DNA from: an uncultured Erythrobacter sp.
GTDB lineage: Bacteria > Pseudomonadota > Alphaproteobacteria > Sphingomonadales > Sphingomonadaceae
Direction: 5' to 3'
Length of the DNA stretch: 47,455 nt
Assembly: GCA_913061345.1 (NCBI GenBank)
Contig: CAJXTZ010000009.1
Span: 1-47,455, forward strand
Positions 35,210 to 44,465 of the stretch are shown here, in pieces. How positions within the stretch are numbered: position 1 is the first letter of the stretch; each line of letters starts with the position of its first letter. Both the position numbers and the translations under genes were made by a program. Under the pieces are notes generated by a model. It was not told the DNA's origin. It saw only the letters and a program-made list of their open reading frames with translations, and made no database searches.

Positions 35210-36474
35210 CAATGCGGGCTTTCGGTGATATAGCGCGGCTGGCGCGGACGGGTCCAAAGCATGCCCCGTTCACTGAACAGCACGAGGCAGAGCGACAGCA
35301 GGCTGCTGAGCAGCAGCGCCATGGCCAGCGGCAGGGCCGTTCCATCGTAAAGCTGACCGATCGTGATGCCCATTGTCGCGCCCAGCAACATGCGGATCGC
35401 CGCCTGCACCGAACTGGCCGCGCCCGCGCTGTTGAAGAAGGGCTGCATGGCAATCGAACCGAAGTTGGCACCCATGAATCCGAGCAGACACAGATTGATG
35501 CTGATGAGCGGGAAGAACCACACCAGCGAATCGGGGTGCACGATAGCGGCATAGACCTGCACCAGGCTGACGAGAATGAAGGTAACAAGCGCGGTGTGCG
35601 AGACACGGCGTGCGCCGAACCTTTCTACGATGCGCGAATTTGCCCAGCTGGAAAACGCCAGCGTGGCGGCAGAGGCACCGAAGATCAGCGGAAACTGTTC
35701 CTGCGCGTCGAAATGCTCGCCGATCAGCTGTTGGGCGGAGTTGATATAGCCGAACACGCCGCCGAAGGTCAGCCCCGCGCCCATGACATAGCCTACCGCC
35801 GCGCGGGTGCGCAGGGTCAGCGGCAGGTTATGGATCACTGTGCGCGGATCGATCTTCTGACGGTTTTGCGGGTCAAGCGTTTCGGGCAGACGCATTGCCG
35901 CCCACACGCCGACGGCAGTGCCGAACACTGCAAGCGCAAAAAATATCCATTCCCAGCTGGCGAACACCAGCACGGCCTGCCCGACACTGGGGGCCATTAC
36001 GGGCACGGCCATGAAGACGATGAAAATCATGGACACCAGCCGCGCCATTCGGTCGCCTTCGAACCGATCGCGAATGATTGCAGCTGGCAAAACCATCAAA
36101 CTGGCAGTTCCGAAGCCTTGCAACGCGCGCAGGCCCAGCAGCACCTCGAAAGATGGCGCAATCATGCAAAAAAGCGACGTGGTGATATAAATGGCCAAGG
36201 CGACGAACAGCACAGGCCGCCTGCCGTAGCGATCCGCGAACAGGCCAGGAACCAGACTGCCGAAGCCCGTGGCCAGCAGATATACGCCTACGACATACTG
36301 CCGCTTGTTGGGGTCATCGATTGCAAAGCTGCTGGCGATATTTTCCAGCGCGGGCAACATGGCATCGATGGCGAGCGCGTTCAGGCTCATCAAGGCAGCC
36401 ATCAAGGTGATGAACTCGCGTTGCCCGACCTGACGGCCCGATCCGTCGGCAGCGGTGATAGTCAGGGTGGTCAC
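35209..36474 (-). CDS. Bcr/CflA family MFS drug or metabolite exporter
   Basis: The 421-residue inner-membrane protein has 12 helices with the MFS loop LFADRYGRRPVL, the Bcr/CflA helix RALQGFGTASLMVLPAAIIRD (in part) and the central gap of this subfamily (LPETLDPQNRQ). Bcr-type carriers extrude drugs, dipeptides or small metabolites using the proton gradient. The start is GTG at 36474 with AAGGGG upstream; the open frame upstream is a shadow of dinB. It overlaps glpD by one base and diverges from dinB. Its coupling to glpD has no obvious metabolic reason. Confidence 0.92.
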   Translation of the reverse strand: MTTLTITAADGSGRQVGQREFITLMAALMSLNALAIDAMLPALENIASSFAIDDPNKRQYVVGVYLLATGFGSLVPGLFADRYGRRPVLFVALAIYITTSLFCMIAPSFEVLLGLRALQGFGTASLMVLPAAIIRDRFEGDRMARLVSMIFIVFMAVPVMAPSVGQAVLVFASWEWIFFALAVFGTAVGVWAAMRLPETLDPQNRQKIDPRTVIHNLPLTLRTRAAVGYVMGAGLTFGGVFGYINSAQQLIGEHFDAQEQFPLIFGASAATLAFSSWANSRIVERFGARRVSHTALVTFILVSLVQVYAAIVHPDSLVWFFPLISINLCLLGFMGANFGSIAMQPFFNSAGAASSVQAAIRMLLGATMGITIGQLYDGTALPLAMALLLSSLLSLCLVLFSERGMLWTRPRQPRYITESPH

Positions 36475-36549
36475 GCAGTCCCCTTGGCCAAGAATGACTG
36501 GCGAGAAAAGGATTAAGTCAGCATCGCTGCGAACGGCTATAGCAACGCA

Positions 36550-37701
36550 ATGGCGATTCCCGAGCCCTTCGAACCTGACGAGACGGACACGGATGATGAC
36601 GCGGCCTCCCCCGGGGCGGACGGTCTGCGCAAGATAATTCATGTCGATATGGACGCCTTCTTCGCCAGCGTGGAGCAGCGCGACAATCCCGAATTGCGGG
36701 GCAAACCCGTGGCCGTGGGGGGATCGAGCGGGCGCGGCGTAGTGGCCGCCGCCAGTTACGAAGCGCGCGAATTCGGCGTACGCAGCGCCATGCCGTCTGT
36801 CACGGCGAAGCGAAAATGCCCCGATCTGATCTTCTGCAAGAGCCGCTTCGACGTCTATCGCGAGGTTTCCGAACAGATCCGCGCGATTTTCAATCATTAC
36901 ACGCCGCATGTCGAACCCCTCAGCCTGGACGAGGCCTATCTGGACGTGACAGAGGACCGGCATGGCATCGGTTCGGCCACCGCCATCGCCCAGGCCATAC
37001 GGCGCGACATTCGCGAGACCACAAGGCTGACCGCCAGCGCCGGTGTTTCCTACAACAAGTTCCTGGCGAAGCTCGCCAGCGACCAGAACAAACCGGACGG
37101 GCTTTGCGTGATCCGGCCTGGCATGGGCGCGGCTTTCGTGCAAAGCCTGCCGATCCGACGGTTCCACGGCGTCGGCCCTAAGGGCGCGGAAAAGATGGCA
37201 CGGCTGGGGATCGAAACAGGGGCTGATCTGGCGGGGAAGGACCGCAACTGGCTGTCCGCGCATTTCGGAAGTTTCGGCGAATACCTCTACCGCGCGGCGC
37301 GGGGGATAGACCTTCGCCCCGTGCGCACCAATCGCATCCGCAAGAGCATTGGCGGGGAGCGCACCTTCCACGAGGATATTTCAGCCGACGAAGAACTGCG
37401 CGAAACGCTGGAGCGGATCATCGAGATCGTCTGGGATCGCATCGCCGCCAAGCAGGCAAAGGGGCGCACGGTAACGCTGAAGCTCAAGTTCAACGATTTT
37501 CAGATCGCTACACGTTCCCGCAGCCAGACACAGCCGGTGGCCGACAAGGCGCAATTCGCGCAGGTTGCCCGCGCGATACTGGAGGAGGAGATGCCGCTGC
37601 CCTTGCCGATCCGCCTGATGGGACTGACGTTGAGCAATCTGGACCGCGAGGACAGCCCCGGCGACCGCCGCGACGGCGGTGCACAGCTTTCCCTGCTCTA
37701 G
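36550..37701 (+). CDS. dinB: DNA polymerase IV (Y-family)
   Basis: DinB copies past certain DNA lesions without proofreading. The 383-residue product has HVDMDAFFASVEQRDNPELRGKP (in part, with metal-binding Asp residues), YEAREFGVRSAMP, SLDEAYLDVTED with the second catalytic acidic pair, the SAGVSYNKFLAKLASD motif and the little-finger domain. The C-terminus QLSLL is a beta-clamp binding motif. An acidic N-terminal extension (EPFEPDETDTDDD) of about 26 residues precedes the core. No LexA box is recognised in the 75 bases upstream. Confidence 0.97.
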   Translation: MAIPEPFEPDETDTDDDAASPGADGLRKIIHVDMDAFFASVEQRDNPELRGKPVAVGGSSGRGVVAAASYEAREFGVRSAMPSVTAKRKCPDLIFCKSRFDVYREVSEQIRAIFNHYTPHVEPLSLDEAYLDVTEDRHGIGSATAIAQAIRRDIRETTRLTASAGVSYNKFLAKLASDQNKPDGLCVIRPGMGAAFVQSLPIRRFHGVGPKGAEKMARLGIETGADLAGKDRNWLSAHFGSFGEYLYRAARGIDLRPVRTNRIRKSIGGERTFHEDISADEELRETLERIIEIVWDRIAAKQAKGRTVTLKLKFNDFQIATRSRSQTQPVADKAQFAQVARAILEEEMPLPLPIRLMGLTLSNLDREDSPGDRRDGGAQLSLL

Positions 37702-38168
37702 CCTTCATTCGTATTCAGCAGGCTCAGGCGGCGGGCAACCGTGCCGCTGCGCCTTTCGGGTAGTTCGTCCAGCCCGAAGAAACGGCATTCTACCACCTCG
37801 CGCATGTCGGGCGTCGGCTCTCCGTCCACCAGGCCGGTAAATACCTGGACATGGTTTGTAGAGCCCAGGAATTCGTTGCTCTGCATGCCAAGGTGGAGCG
37901 GATCGACCAGCGAACATCCCAACTCTTCGCGCAATTCGCGTAAAGCTGCAGCTTCGGGATCTTCATGGCTGCGCATCCCGCCTCCCGGTAGCGCCCAGAC
38001 AGACGGCCCGTACGAGTGGCGCACCAGCAGTACGCGGCTCTGCTCGTCGCGCACAATGATGCAGCAACCATGGATTTCGCCAGCAAGGTGCCGCAGAAAA
38101 ATCCGCCGCAGCCCATGACCAAGGCGGAACAGCGCCCGATGCAGTGGCGCGGGGATCAGGTGAAGCAT
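37698..38168 (-). CDS. NUDIX hydrolase
   Basis: The 156-residue product has the NUDIX box GGGMRSHEDPEAAALRELREELG (GX5EX7REUXEEXGU, the catalytic Glu residues binding magnesium). Such enzymes hydrolyse nucleoside diphosphates linked to another moiety; the substrate cannot be deduced. A basic amphipathic N-terminus (LFRLGHGLRRIFLRHLA) is unusual and could associate with membranes. It overlaps pgl by 13 bases upstream and the convergent dinB stop by four bases. Confidence 0.9.
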   Translation of the reverse strand: MLHLIPAPLHRALFRLGHGLRRIFLRHLAGEIHGCCIIVRDEQSRVLLVRHSYGPSVWALPGGGMRSHEDPEAAALRELREELGCSLVDPLHLGMQSNEFLGSTNHVQVFTGLVDGEPTPDMREVVECRFFGLDELPERRSGTVARRLSLLNTNEG

Positions 38169-38776
38169 GTCACCTTCTGGCCTGCTGCGTTCAGCAGCCG
38201 GGCCACGGGCAAATCACTCTCTCCGCGCGTGGCTGTATCGAAAACGGCACGCTTGTCGTCACCGCGGATCACGAACATCAGTGCATCGCTATCCAACAAC
38301 GAGGGCATGGTCAGCGTCACCCTGTCGAACGGTGCCTCCGGCGGCAGCGGGTCGGGCGTCAGGCGACGGATCGGGGCGGGATCGTCCGCCTGCGGATCGG
38401 TATTGGGAAACAGGCTGGCGACGTGCCCATCCGCGCCCATGCCCAGCCAGACCAGCGCGAAATGCGGCACCTGTTCCATCACCGTCAGCGTGGCGACATG
38501 CGCGCCTGCAGGTTCGAAAAGGGCGCGGATCCTGCCCGTGTTGCTGGCCTCGTGATCCTCGGGAACCACGCGATCATCCCCCGGCCACACGGTTATGCGC
38601 GACCAGTCGAGGTTGGTCTGTACCAGCTTTTCCATGATCGGAAATGGCGTTGAACCGCCCGGAACGCTGATGGCCACAGGCTCCGGTGCAGCAACCAGCG
38701 CGCCACGCAGAGCAGTTTCGATGAAACCGGCGATCGCATCGTCGCTGGCGTTCTCGATTATGTCGATCTGGGTCAT
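38156..38776 (-). CDS. pgl: 6-phosphogluconolactonase
   Basis: Pgl hydrolyses 6-phosphogluconolactone in the oxidative pentose phosphate or Entner-Doudoroff route. The 206-residue product shows ISVPGGSTPFPIMEKL at the N-terminal phosphate-binding loop, DDRVVPEDHEASNTG, and the catalytic region GMGADGHVASLFP. No zwf, edd or eda is adjacent. It overlaps the NUDIX gene by 13 bases (its TGA lies inside the NUDIX start), and both read left from 38776. Confidence 0.94.
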   Translation of the reverse strand: MTQIDIIENASDDAIAGFIETALRGALVAAPEPVAISVPGGSTPFPIMEKLVQTNLDWSRITVWPGDDRVVPEDHEASNTGRIRALFEPAGAHVATLTVMEQVPHFALVWLGMGADGHVASLFPNTDPQADDPAPIRRLTPDPLPPEAPFDRVTLTMPSLLDSDALMFVIRGDDKRAVFDTATRGESDLPVARLLNAAGQKVTCFT

Positions 38777-38793
38777 ACTGCATGCCTAAACGC

Positions 38794-38830
38794 AAAACCG
38801 CCACGGCGCGAGGGGCGACGTGGCGGTTTG
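38794..38830 (-). terminator. Rho-independent terminator after dps
   Basis: AAACCGCCACG (38795-38805) pairs perfectly with CGTGGCGGTTT (38819-38829). On the minus strand the stem runs into TTTTGCGTTT. It lies 22 bases past the dps stop and just upstream of the pgl start, so it separates the two genes. Confidence 0.88.
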
Positions 38831-38851
38831 GTCTGACAGAATGCCAGAGTG

Positions 38852-39313
38852 TTAGCCAAGTGTGGACGAAAGGAACCACACGCGCTCTTCGGCCATGTCG
38901 GTCCAGTCATCCAGCAAACCGTCGGTGGCATTGTCACCTGCCTTCTCGGCATGTTCCTTGAGGCTCTTCAGCCGATCGACAACCTTTTGATTATCGTCGC
39001 GAAGTTCGCGCACCATCGCATCGGGTTCGAGGCCAGTATCGTCCTGATCGGCGATCTGGGTGTGCTTTGCGACAGACGCGATCGAGGTTAGAGTCGGCGC
39101 GCCATTCTTGCGTACACGTTCACCGATGGCATCGATCTGGTCGCGGATCTCGATGGCCTGTTCGTCGAACAACAGGTGCAGATCGCGAAAACGCGGACCG
39201 GTCACATGCCAGTGAAAGTTCTTGGTTTTGAAATACAGCGCCATGTGATCAGCCAGCAAGCCGTTCAGCCCTTCGATCAGCGCAGTCTTCGAATTGTCGC
39301 CAGAGTTGGCCAT
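38852..39313 (-). CDS. dps: Dps family ferritin-like DNA protection protein
   Basis: The 153-residue product is a four-helix Dps protein with the intersubunit ferroxidase residues in KNFHWHVTGPRFRDLHLLFDEQ (in part): His, His, Asp and Glu. Dps forms 12-mers that oxidise and store iron and coat DNA in stress or starvation. ATG 39313 gives MANSGDNSK with AGAAGGA about ten bases upstream; ATG 39325 in frame sits directly against the same motif and is less likely. An EcfG-like promoter precedes it. Confidence 0.93.
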   Translation of the reverse strand: MANSGDNSKTALIEGLNGLLADHMALYFKTKNFHWHVTGPRFRDLHLLFDEQAIEIRDQIDAIGERVRKNGAPTLTSIASVAKHTQIADQDDTGLEPDAMVRELRDDNQKVVDRLKSLKEHAEKAGDNATDGLLDDWTDMAEERVWFLSSTLG

Positions 39314-39351
39314 GATATTTTCCATCCTTCTTGATTTATGTTCACTTCCCC

Positions 39352-39376
39352 AACGCGGAAAGTCCGTTCACGTTTC
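39352..39376 (-). promoter_or_regulatory. EcfG-like promoter of dps (GAAAC-N16-CGTT)
   Basis: On the minus strand GAAAC (39376-39372) is followed after 16 bases by CGTT (39355-39352), one mismatch from GGAAC-N16-CGTT. It is 38 bases before the chosen dps start. Dps is a typical member of the alphaproteobacterial general stress regulon, which supports the call. Confidence 0.55.
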
Positions 39377-39425
39377 ATACAATAGACCGGCCATGGTGAT
39401 CGCCAGAAACGATCAGTCGATGCAT

Positions 39426-39974
39426 TCACCGCCCGGATACTACGATTGCCATGGCGGCGACCAGCAGTGCGACGCCCACGGTAATGCGGATCTGACCGAG
39501 CGGGAGTGCCTGCCAGTCATCCCCAGCCGCGACTGCGCTGCCCAGCACCAGGATTGCACCCAATGCTCCGCCACTCGCCGCGAGCAAGGGCTCCCCTGTT
39601 GCGATGGCGAGCGACAGGATAATGAAACCGCTGGCATCGGTAACCATGCCGAGCAGCAGTACCAGCGTGATCGCACCCATCGACCAAGTAGGTTCGCGCG
39701 GCGACTTTGATGCAGAGCGCAACAGCACCTCTCCCGCGGCAAGCGCCAGTGCAAGCCCTACCACCAGCGGCTTTACCCGGGGGCGGATAAGTGGCGACAG
39801 CTCTTGCGCGATCCACGCCGCCAGCCCGGCGCCCGCCAGTGCCGCCAGGAGCACGGTGAACAGCAGCGGAGCGACCCACCCAAGGCTCGCCCGCAAACGC
39901 GCGACGCGTATCGCATCGCGCCCGGCCAGCATGGCAGCGGCAACGGCAACGAAAGTGAGAAAAAAGGCCGACAT
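39426..39974 (-). CDS. six-helix membrane protein (possible divergent GDT1/UPF0016-like)
   Basis: The 182-residue product has six helices in two similar halves separated by a loop (ASKSPREPTWS). The helix lengths and two-fold layout recall the UPF0016/GDT1 cation/proton exchangers, whose motif is E-x-G-D-K/R-T/S. Here the corresponding regions read AMLAGRDAIRVAR and LLGMVTDASGFIIL, so the key acidic motif is not conserved. It could be a sister family that lost ion exchange. The gene stands alone and is divergent from the LacI gene. Confidence 0.6.
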   Translation of the reverse strand: MSAFFLTFVAVAAAMLAGRDAIRVARLRASLGWVAPLLFTVLLAALAGAGLAAWIAQELSPLIRPRVKPLVVGLALALAAGEVLLRSASKSPREPTWSMGAITLVLLLGMVTDASGFIILSLAIATGEPLLAASGGALGAILVLGSAVAAGDDWQALPLGQIRITVGVALLVAAMAIVVSGR

Positions 39975-40169
39975 TGCCGCTCCTATACCAGTGCCTGGTT
40001 AAGGTGCTATTCTTCCTGACTTGCCCCAACTCGCCAGTGTCATGGCTCTGCCGCCTTCCACGAACCGCACGGTGCCTGATCTTCGTATTATGCGTCAGCC
40101 GCAAGCTGGTGTAAGGACGCATCGAAGCGAGGAACGAAATGCCGCACCGGGGGCGCAGCTGACAGGGTT

Positions 40170-41189
40170 ATGACCGATCCAGTCCGTAAATCACGCGTGA
40201 CCTCGTTCGACGTGGCCGAGAAGGCTGGCGTCAACCAATCCACGGTATCGCGCGCGCTGAAGGGCGATCCCGCGATAACCGAGAAGACCCGCACGCGCAT
40301 TCAACTTGTGGCGCAGCAGCTTGGCTACCGGGTGGATGACCGCGCCGCGCGCCTTCGTGGCGGCAAGACTGGGACAATCGCCGTCATCGTCATCACGCGC
40401 CCCGGCGTGGATTTTACCGAGATCAATCCGTTCCACTACAACCTGCTCGGCAGCGTATGCGCCGCAGCCGCCGCCCGTGGCTATCAGGCGCTGGTTTCGT
40501 TCCAGTCAGAACCCAAAAGCTATTATTCCGATTATATCGAAAGCCGTCAGGCAGACAGCCTTATCATCCTGGGAACCAGCACCAACGATGCCGCCTGGCA
40601 GTTTCACCGTCCCTTGCTGGACCGTACAAATGTCGCATCCTGGGGCTCACCATTCGGCGATCATCGACGCATCGCTTCCGACAATCTGACCGGCGGCCGG
40701 TTGGCGGCAGAAAGGCTGCTGCAAGGGGGCTATCGCGAGCTTGTCTTTATCGGCGATGTCGACGACAGGCAGACCCAGTTTCGGGATCGCTACACAGGAT
40801 TTTGCGATGCCTTGGCCAAGGTTGGAAGAAGCGCTGGACCTTCTATCGATGCGACGGGGGGCACGAGGGTCGAGCAGGGTCGTAATTCGGTGGAGGAACT
40901 GATTGCGAGTGGCCGAGCGTTCGATGGTCTGTTCTGTTGTTGCGACGCCATGGCCCTTGGGGCACTGCAGGCATTGACCAAGGCCGGTATCAGCGTTCCC
41001 AAACAGGTTGGTGTCATCGGGTTCGACGGGCTCACCAGCGGCGCGCATGCAAGCCCGCCGCTGACGACGATAGAACCGGATTTCAAACTGGCGGGCACCA
41101 TGCTCGTCGATGCGGCGCTGGCTGGCGACGGCGAAGGCGCTGATGGACGTATCCCGGTGCACATCGTGGAGCGCGCCAGCGTATCATAA
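40170..41189 (+). CDS. LacI family transcriptional regulator
   Basis: The 339-residue product has the LacI HTH and hinge (residues 10-65): SFDVAEKAGVNQSTVSRALKG (in part), then GYRVDDRAARLRGGKTG. A periplasmic-binding-protein-like sensor domain follows, with RRIASDNLTGGRLAAERLL and GVIGFDGLTSGAHASPPLTTI. These proteins usually bind a sugar or nucleoside and control an adjacent transport or catabolic operon. No such operon is here: its neighbours are an unrelated membrane protein and the carbamoyltransferase operon, which is convergent. Its target is not visible. Confidence 0.93.
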   Translation: MTDPVRKSRVTSFDVAEKAGVNQSTVSRALKGDPAITEKTRTRIQLVAQQLGYRVDDRAARLRGGKTGTIAVIVITRPGVDFTEINPFHYNLLGSVCAAAAARGYQALVSFQSEPKSYYSDYIESRQADSLIILGTSTNDAAWQFHRPLLDRTNVASWGSPFGDHRRIASDNLTGGRLAAERLLQGGYRELVFIGDVDDRQTQFRDRYTGFCDALAKVGRSAGPSIDATGGTRVEQGRNSVEELIASGRAFDGLFCCCDAMALGALQALTKAGISVPKQVGVIGFDGLTSGAHASPPLTTIEPDFKLAGTMLVDAALAGDGEGADGRIPVHIVERASVS

Positions 41190-41219
41190 CCGCGAGGACG
41201 TGCCTGCCCGGCAGCAGGT

Positions 41220-42617
41220 TCACTTCGAAGCCAAGGCCGCCTTCTGGTTTTCGAGCGCAGAAATCCTTGCATTCAGCGCGCGCGCGGCGACGGCCGATCC
41301 GGCAGGACTGAAATGCCCATCGGAGGCGAACAATTCGCTCGGGTTGTCTGCCTCACCAAAGATTTCGGTCAGGTCGACGACATCAACGTCGTGTGCCGCC
41401 GCCGCATTCAGCACATCGCTGCGCACGTCATCGTAGAGGAACGACTTGTCGAGCCAACCGCGATAACGAACTTCCTGCGGAATGTAGATGAGCACGAATT
41501 TACCGCCCCAGCTTTCGGTCAGGGCCTTCGCCCGCCCCAGTATATCGCCGTAGATGGGCTGGTCATGCGAGACCTTGGGATAGTCGAGGCCAACCAGGCC
41601 CCAGATCTGGTTCAAGGCCACGATGTTCCGAACGAAAGAGGATTTGGCGAACACGTCGCGTGCAGATATGTCCTTTGCCCATAGTTCGTCGATGACTCTT
41701 CCCGCCAGTTCCACCTGTTGGGAAGTAGGCCGCGTGGATCCATATTCGGGATTCGCGGTGAGCGCTTCCGCAAGCCAAGGGGTCCCGGCCTCACGCTGCA
41801 GATTTTCCCAGTCATTGCCGGCGAAGAATGCCATCGCGACCCAGTCGGGCTGGAACTCCTGACCATAGCGGCCAATCAGGGCGAGTTCGTACAACGGCCC
41901 GCCACCGCGCATTCCGATGCTTGCTGTGCGGGGCCGCAGATCGCGCATCTTTCCCGCGAATGTATCGGGCCTGTCCTGACAGTAACCCTCCACGAAAGAA
42001 TCGCCGACGATCATGATCTCCAGCGAAGCGTCGTGAACAGCGTCGTCGTTGTTGAAGCCATAGCGATCTGCTGTGTAATAGAGGGGAGCGCCTTCTTGCG
42101 AACACAGAAGCACTTCCTCGCCTGGAATGCCGCCAAGCAGGGCCTGCTCCAGAGTTTCCACCTCCATCTCGCTCGACAAATTCTTGCTCGTGTACGTCGG
42201 CGGGATGCCGTCGCGTCCGCGCGCGATCTCCTCGCTCCCCGACGGTCCTGCCCCCAGCATCGAGGCGAGACTGACCATCGATATGACCATGCGCACGTTG
42301 AGAATGAATTCCACGATCAGAAGCGCAATCAGGACTGCCGACGCCGCCAGCCCTATATTCGCGCCCTTGCGCGGAGGAAGCAATACAGCGGCAAGCATGA
42401 ATGCCGCAGCGATCAATCCGGGCGCAACAATGTAGCGCAGGAAGCGCGGAACATCGGCGCCATAGTCCGAGAAATTCAGCAGGGCATAGGCCATGATCGC
42501 CAGGCAATAGATGACCGGAAAAAGGCACAGGATTATCGCGAGCGACCGGCTCGGAGAAAAGGAACTGCCTCCGGAGCGTTCAGCCTTGGCCGATCCATGG
42601 GACTCAACGCCAGCCAT
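41220..42617 (-). CDS. membrane-anchored SGNH/GDSL hydrolase
   Basis: The 465-residue product has a basic N-terminus, three to four membrane helices (residues 27-47, 62-80, 88-107) and a large SGNH domain. The catalytic Ser is in block I IVGDSFVEG (Ser207); block III is FFAGNDW; block V is DGHFSPAG with Asp433 and His435. SGNH domains of this layout deacetylate, acetylate or otherwise edit exported glycans, as AlgX/AlgJ do. The protein is the last gene of a four-gene operon and overlaps the carbamoyltransferase stop by one base (TGATG). The membrane helices place the active domain outside the cytoplasm or facing the membrane. Confidence 0.88.
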   Translation of the reverse strand: MAGVESHGSAKAERSGGSSFSPSRSLAIILCLFPVIYCLAIMAYALLNFSDYGADVPRFLRYIVAPGLIAAAFMLAAVLLPPRKGANIGLAASAVLIALLIVEFILNVRMVISMVSLASMLGAGPSGSEEIARGRDGIPPTYTSKNLSSEMEVETLEQALLGGIPGEEVLLCSQEGAPLYYTADRYGFNNDDAVHDASLEIMIVGDSFVEGYCQDRPDTFAGKMRDLRPRTASIGMRGGGPLYELALIGRYGQEFQPDWVAMAFFAGNDWENLQREAGTPWLAEALTANPEYGSTRPTSQQVELAGRVIDELWAKDISARDVFAKSSFVRNIVALNQIWGLVGLDYPKVSHDQPIYGDILGRAKALTESWGGKFVLIYIPQEVRYRGWLDKSFLYDDVRSDVLNAAAAHDVDVVDLTEIFGEADNPSELFASDGHFSPAGSAVAARALNARISALENQKAALASK

Positions 42618-44455
42618 CAGTCGAGCGCGAATTCGTTCTGGTAATCACGGGCAAGGGCCGGGTCCTGCTGCTCCTTCCGCATGACGCAATTGCCCACGGC
42701 AAGATAGTCCAGCCCGGTGCCCATGAAGCAATGGAAGGCATCCTCGGGCGTGCAGACGATCGGTTCACCGCGTACGTTGAAGCTCGTGTTGATGAGCACA
42801 GGGCAGCCGGTGCGTTTTTCAAACGCGGTCAGCAAGTCCCAATAGCGCGGGTTCGTGTCGTGGTGTACCGTCTGGATGCGCGCAGAATAGTCGACATGTG
42901 TAATGGCGGGCAGTTCCGACCGCACGATATTGAGCTTTTCGATACCGAAGAGTTCCTTTTCCTCCTCGGTCATTTCGCGCCGTCGATCGTTTGCCACGCC
43001 GCCCACGACCAGCATGTAGGGACTGTCTCCCTCGTGTTCGAACCAGTCCGAAACGCTCTCCCGCTTCACAGACGGGGCAAAGGGTCTGAAGCTCTCGCGG
43101 TATTTCACCTTGAGGTTCAGGGTCTTCTGCATGGTCGGGGAACGCGGATCGCCCAGGATCGACCGTCCGCCCAGGGCACGCGGACCGAACTCCATCCGGC
43201 CCTGCATCCACCCCACTGCCTTCCCTTCGGTCAGTGCATCGGCAGTCTGTTCGATGATCTCGCTCTCGTCCACGGCATCGAACCTCGCACCAGCGGCACG
43301 CAGCCGGTTCTCGATATCCTTCTGTTCGAACACGGGCCCCAGATAAGAACCGGACATGGTGTCCTTCCCATCCGGACACACGGTCCGCGGTCGGTCGTGA
43401 TACTGGTGCCACACGGCAAGTGCGGCGCCCAGCGCTCCCCCGGCGTCGCCGGCGGCTGGCTGCACCCAGATGTTGTCGAAAATGCCTTCGCGCATGAGCT
43501 TGCCGTTGGCCACGCAATTGAGCGCAACACCGCCTGCGAGACAGAGGTTGCGCTCGCCTGTTTCCTTTCGGATCGACCGCGCGAGCCGCAACACGACCAG
43601 TTCGGTAACCGCCTGTATCGATGCGGCGAGGTCCATCTCCCGCTGGGTAAGCTGATCTTCCGGCTTTCGAGGTGGACCATCGAACAGCCGATCGAATGCG
43701 CGCGAGGTCATCGTCAGCCCGCTGATATAGTTGAAGTACTTCTGGTTGATGTGGAACGTGCCATCATCCTGTACGTGGATCACATTATCCAGAATCTTGT
43801 CAACGAAGCGCGGCTCGCCATAAGGCGCTAGGCCCATGACCTTGTATTCGCCCGAATTGACGCGGAATCCAGAATAATAGGTGAAGGCGGAATAGAGCAA
43901 CCCCAGTGAATGGGGGAAGTGCAGTTCCTTGACTATTTCCAGGTGATTGCCCGCGCCGCGGCCAAGCGATGTCGTGCACCATTCGCCGACGCCGTCCATC
44001 GTCAGTACTGCGGCAGTCTCGAACGGTGAGGGGAAAAACGCGCTCGCTGCGTGGGACTGGTGATGCTCCGAGAAGAGCAGCGAGCCGTTCCATTCTTTCC
44101 TGTCCCCGACCTTGCCCAGTTCGACGCGCAGCATTTTCTTCTGGAACAGCTTTTCCTTGATCCAGATAGGGATTGCCATGCGGAAGGACTGGAAACCCCG
44201 AGGCGCGGTCGCGAAGTAGGACTCCAGCAACCGCTCGAACTTCGGGAAGGGCTTCTCGTAAAACACGACGTGATCGACGTCATCGAGCGTGCAACCTGCC
44301 TGTGCAAGACAGTAACTGATCGCTTCGTGCGGAAATCTCGGATCGTGCTTGCGCCGGCTGAAGCGTTCTTCCTGTGCAGCCGCGACAACGTTGCCATCCT
44401 CGACCAGCGCGGCGGCGCTGTCGTGATAGAAAGCCGAAATACCGAGTATGCGCAA
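42617..44455 (-). CDS. NodU/CmcH family O-carbamoyltransferase
   Basis: The 612-residue product has both domains of the family. The N-terminal Kae1-like part has ILGISAFYHDSAAALVEDG, the metal-binding HHQSHAASAF (His131, His132, His135) and TMDGVGEW. The C-terminal YrdC-like/carbamoyltransferase_C part has GRMEFGPRALGGRSILGDP and PVLINTSFNVRGEPIV. Known members (NodU, CmcH, TobZ, NovN) transfer carbamoyl from carbamoyl phosphate via carbamoyl-AMP to a sugar or alcohol hydroxyl. The acceptor is unknown here. DUF5989 and SxtJ genes precede it with 10- and 9-base gaps, and an SGNH hydrolase follows with overlap. Confidence 0.95.
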   Translation of the reverse strand: MRILGISAFYHDSAAALVEDGNVVAAAQEERFSRRKHDPRFPHEAISYCLAQAGCTLDDVDHVVFYEKPFPKFERLLESYFATAPRGFQSFRMAIPIWIKEKLFQKKMLRVELGKVGDRKEWNGSLLFSEHHQSHAASAFFPSPFETAAVLTMDGVGEWCTTSLGRGAGNHLEIVKELHFPHSLGLLYSAFTYYSGFRVNSGEYKVMGLAPYGEPRFVDKILDNVIHVQDDGTFHINQKYFNYISGLTMTSRAFDRLFDGPPRKPEDQLTQREMDLAASIQAVTELVVLRLARSIRKETGERNLCLAGGVALNCVANGKLMREGIFDNIWVQPAAGDAGGALGAALAVWHQYHDRPRTVCPDGKDTMSGSYLGPVFEQKDIENRLRAAGARFDAVDESEIIEQTADALTEGKAVGWMQGRMEFGPRALGGRSILGDPRSPTMQKTLNLKVKYRESFRPFAPSVKRESVSDWFEHEGDSPYMLVVGGVANDRRREMTEEEKELFGIEKLNIVRSELPAITHVDYSARIQTVHHDTNPRYWDLLTAFEKRTGCPVLINTSFNVRGEPIVCTPEDAFHCFMGTGLDYLAVGNCVMRKEQQDPALARDYQNEFALD

Positions 44456-44465
44456 CGGACCGCCC

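Noticed and set aside
36475..36549. LexA box upstream of dinB
   Set aside because: A GAAC is present, but no second half at seven bases was found (GAAC-N7-GAAC or GTTC-N7-GTTC).
36475..37371. Extension of the MFS gene upstream of GTG 36474
   Set aside because: It is antisense to dinB and encodes no membrane helices; GTG 36474 has a ribosome binding site.
40170..41189. LacI as regulator of the carbamoyltransferase operon
   Set aside because: The genes are convergent and the operon promoter lies about 4 kb away; no LacI-type operator was identified upstream of SxtJ.
41190..41219. Hairpin CCTGC/GCAGG between the LacI and SGNH genes as a bidirectional terminator
   Set aside because: The stem is only five pairs and has no T-run on either side.
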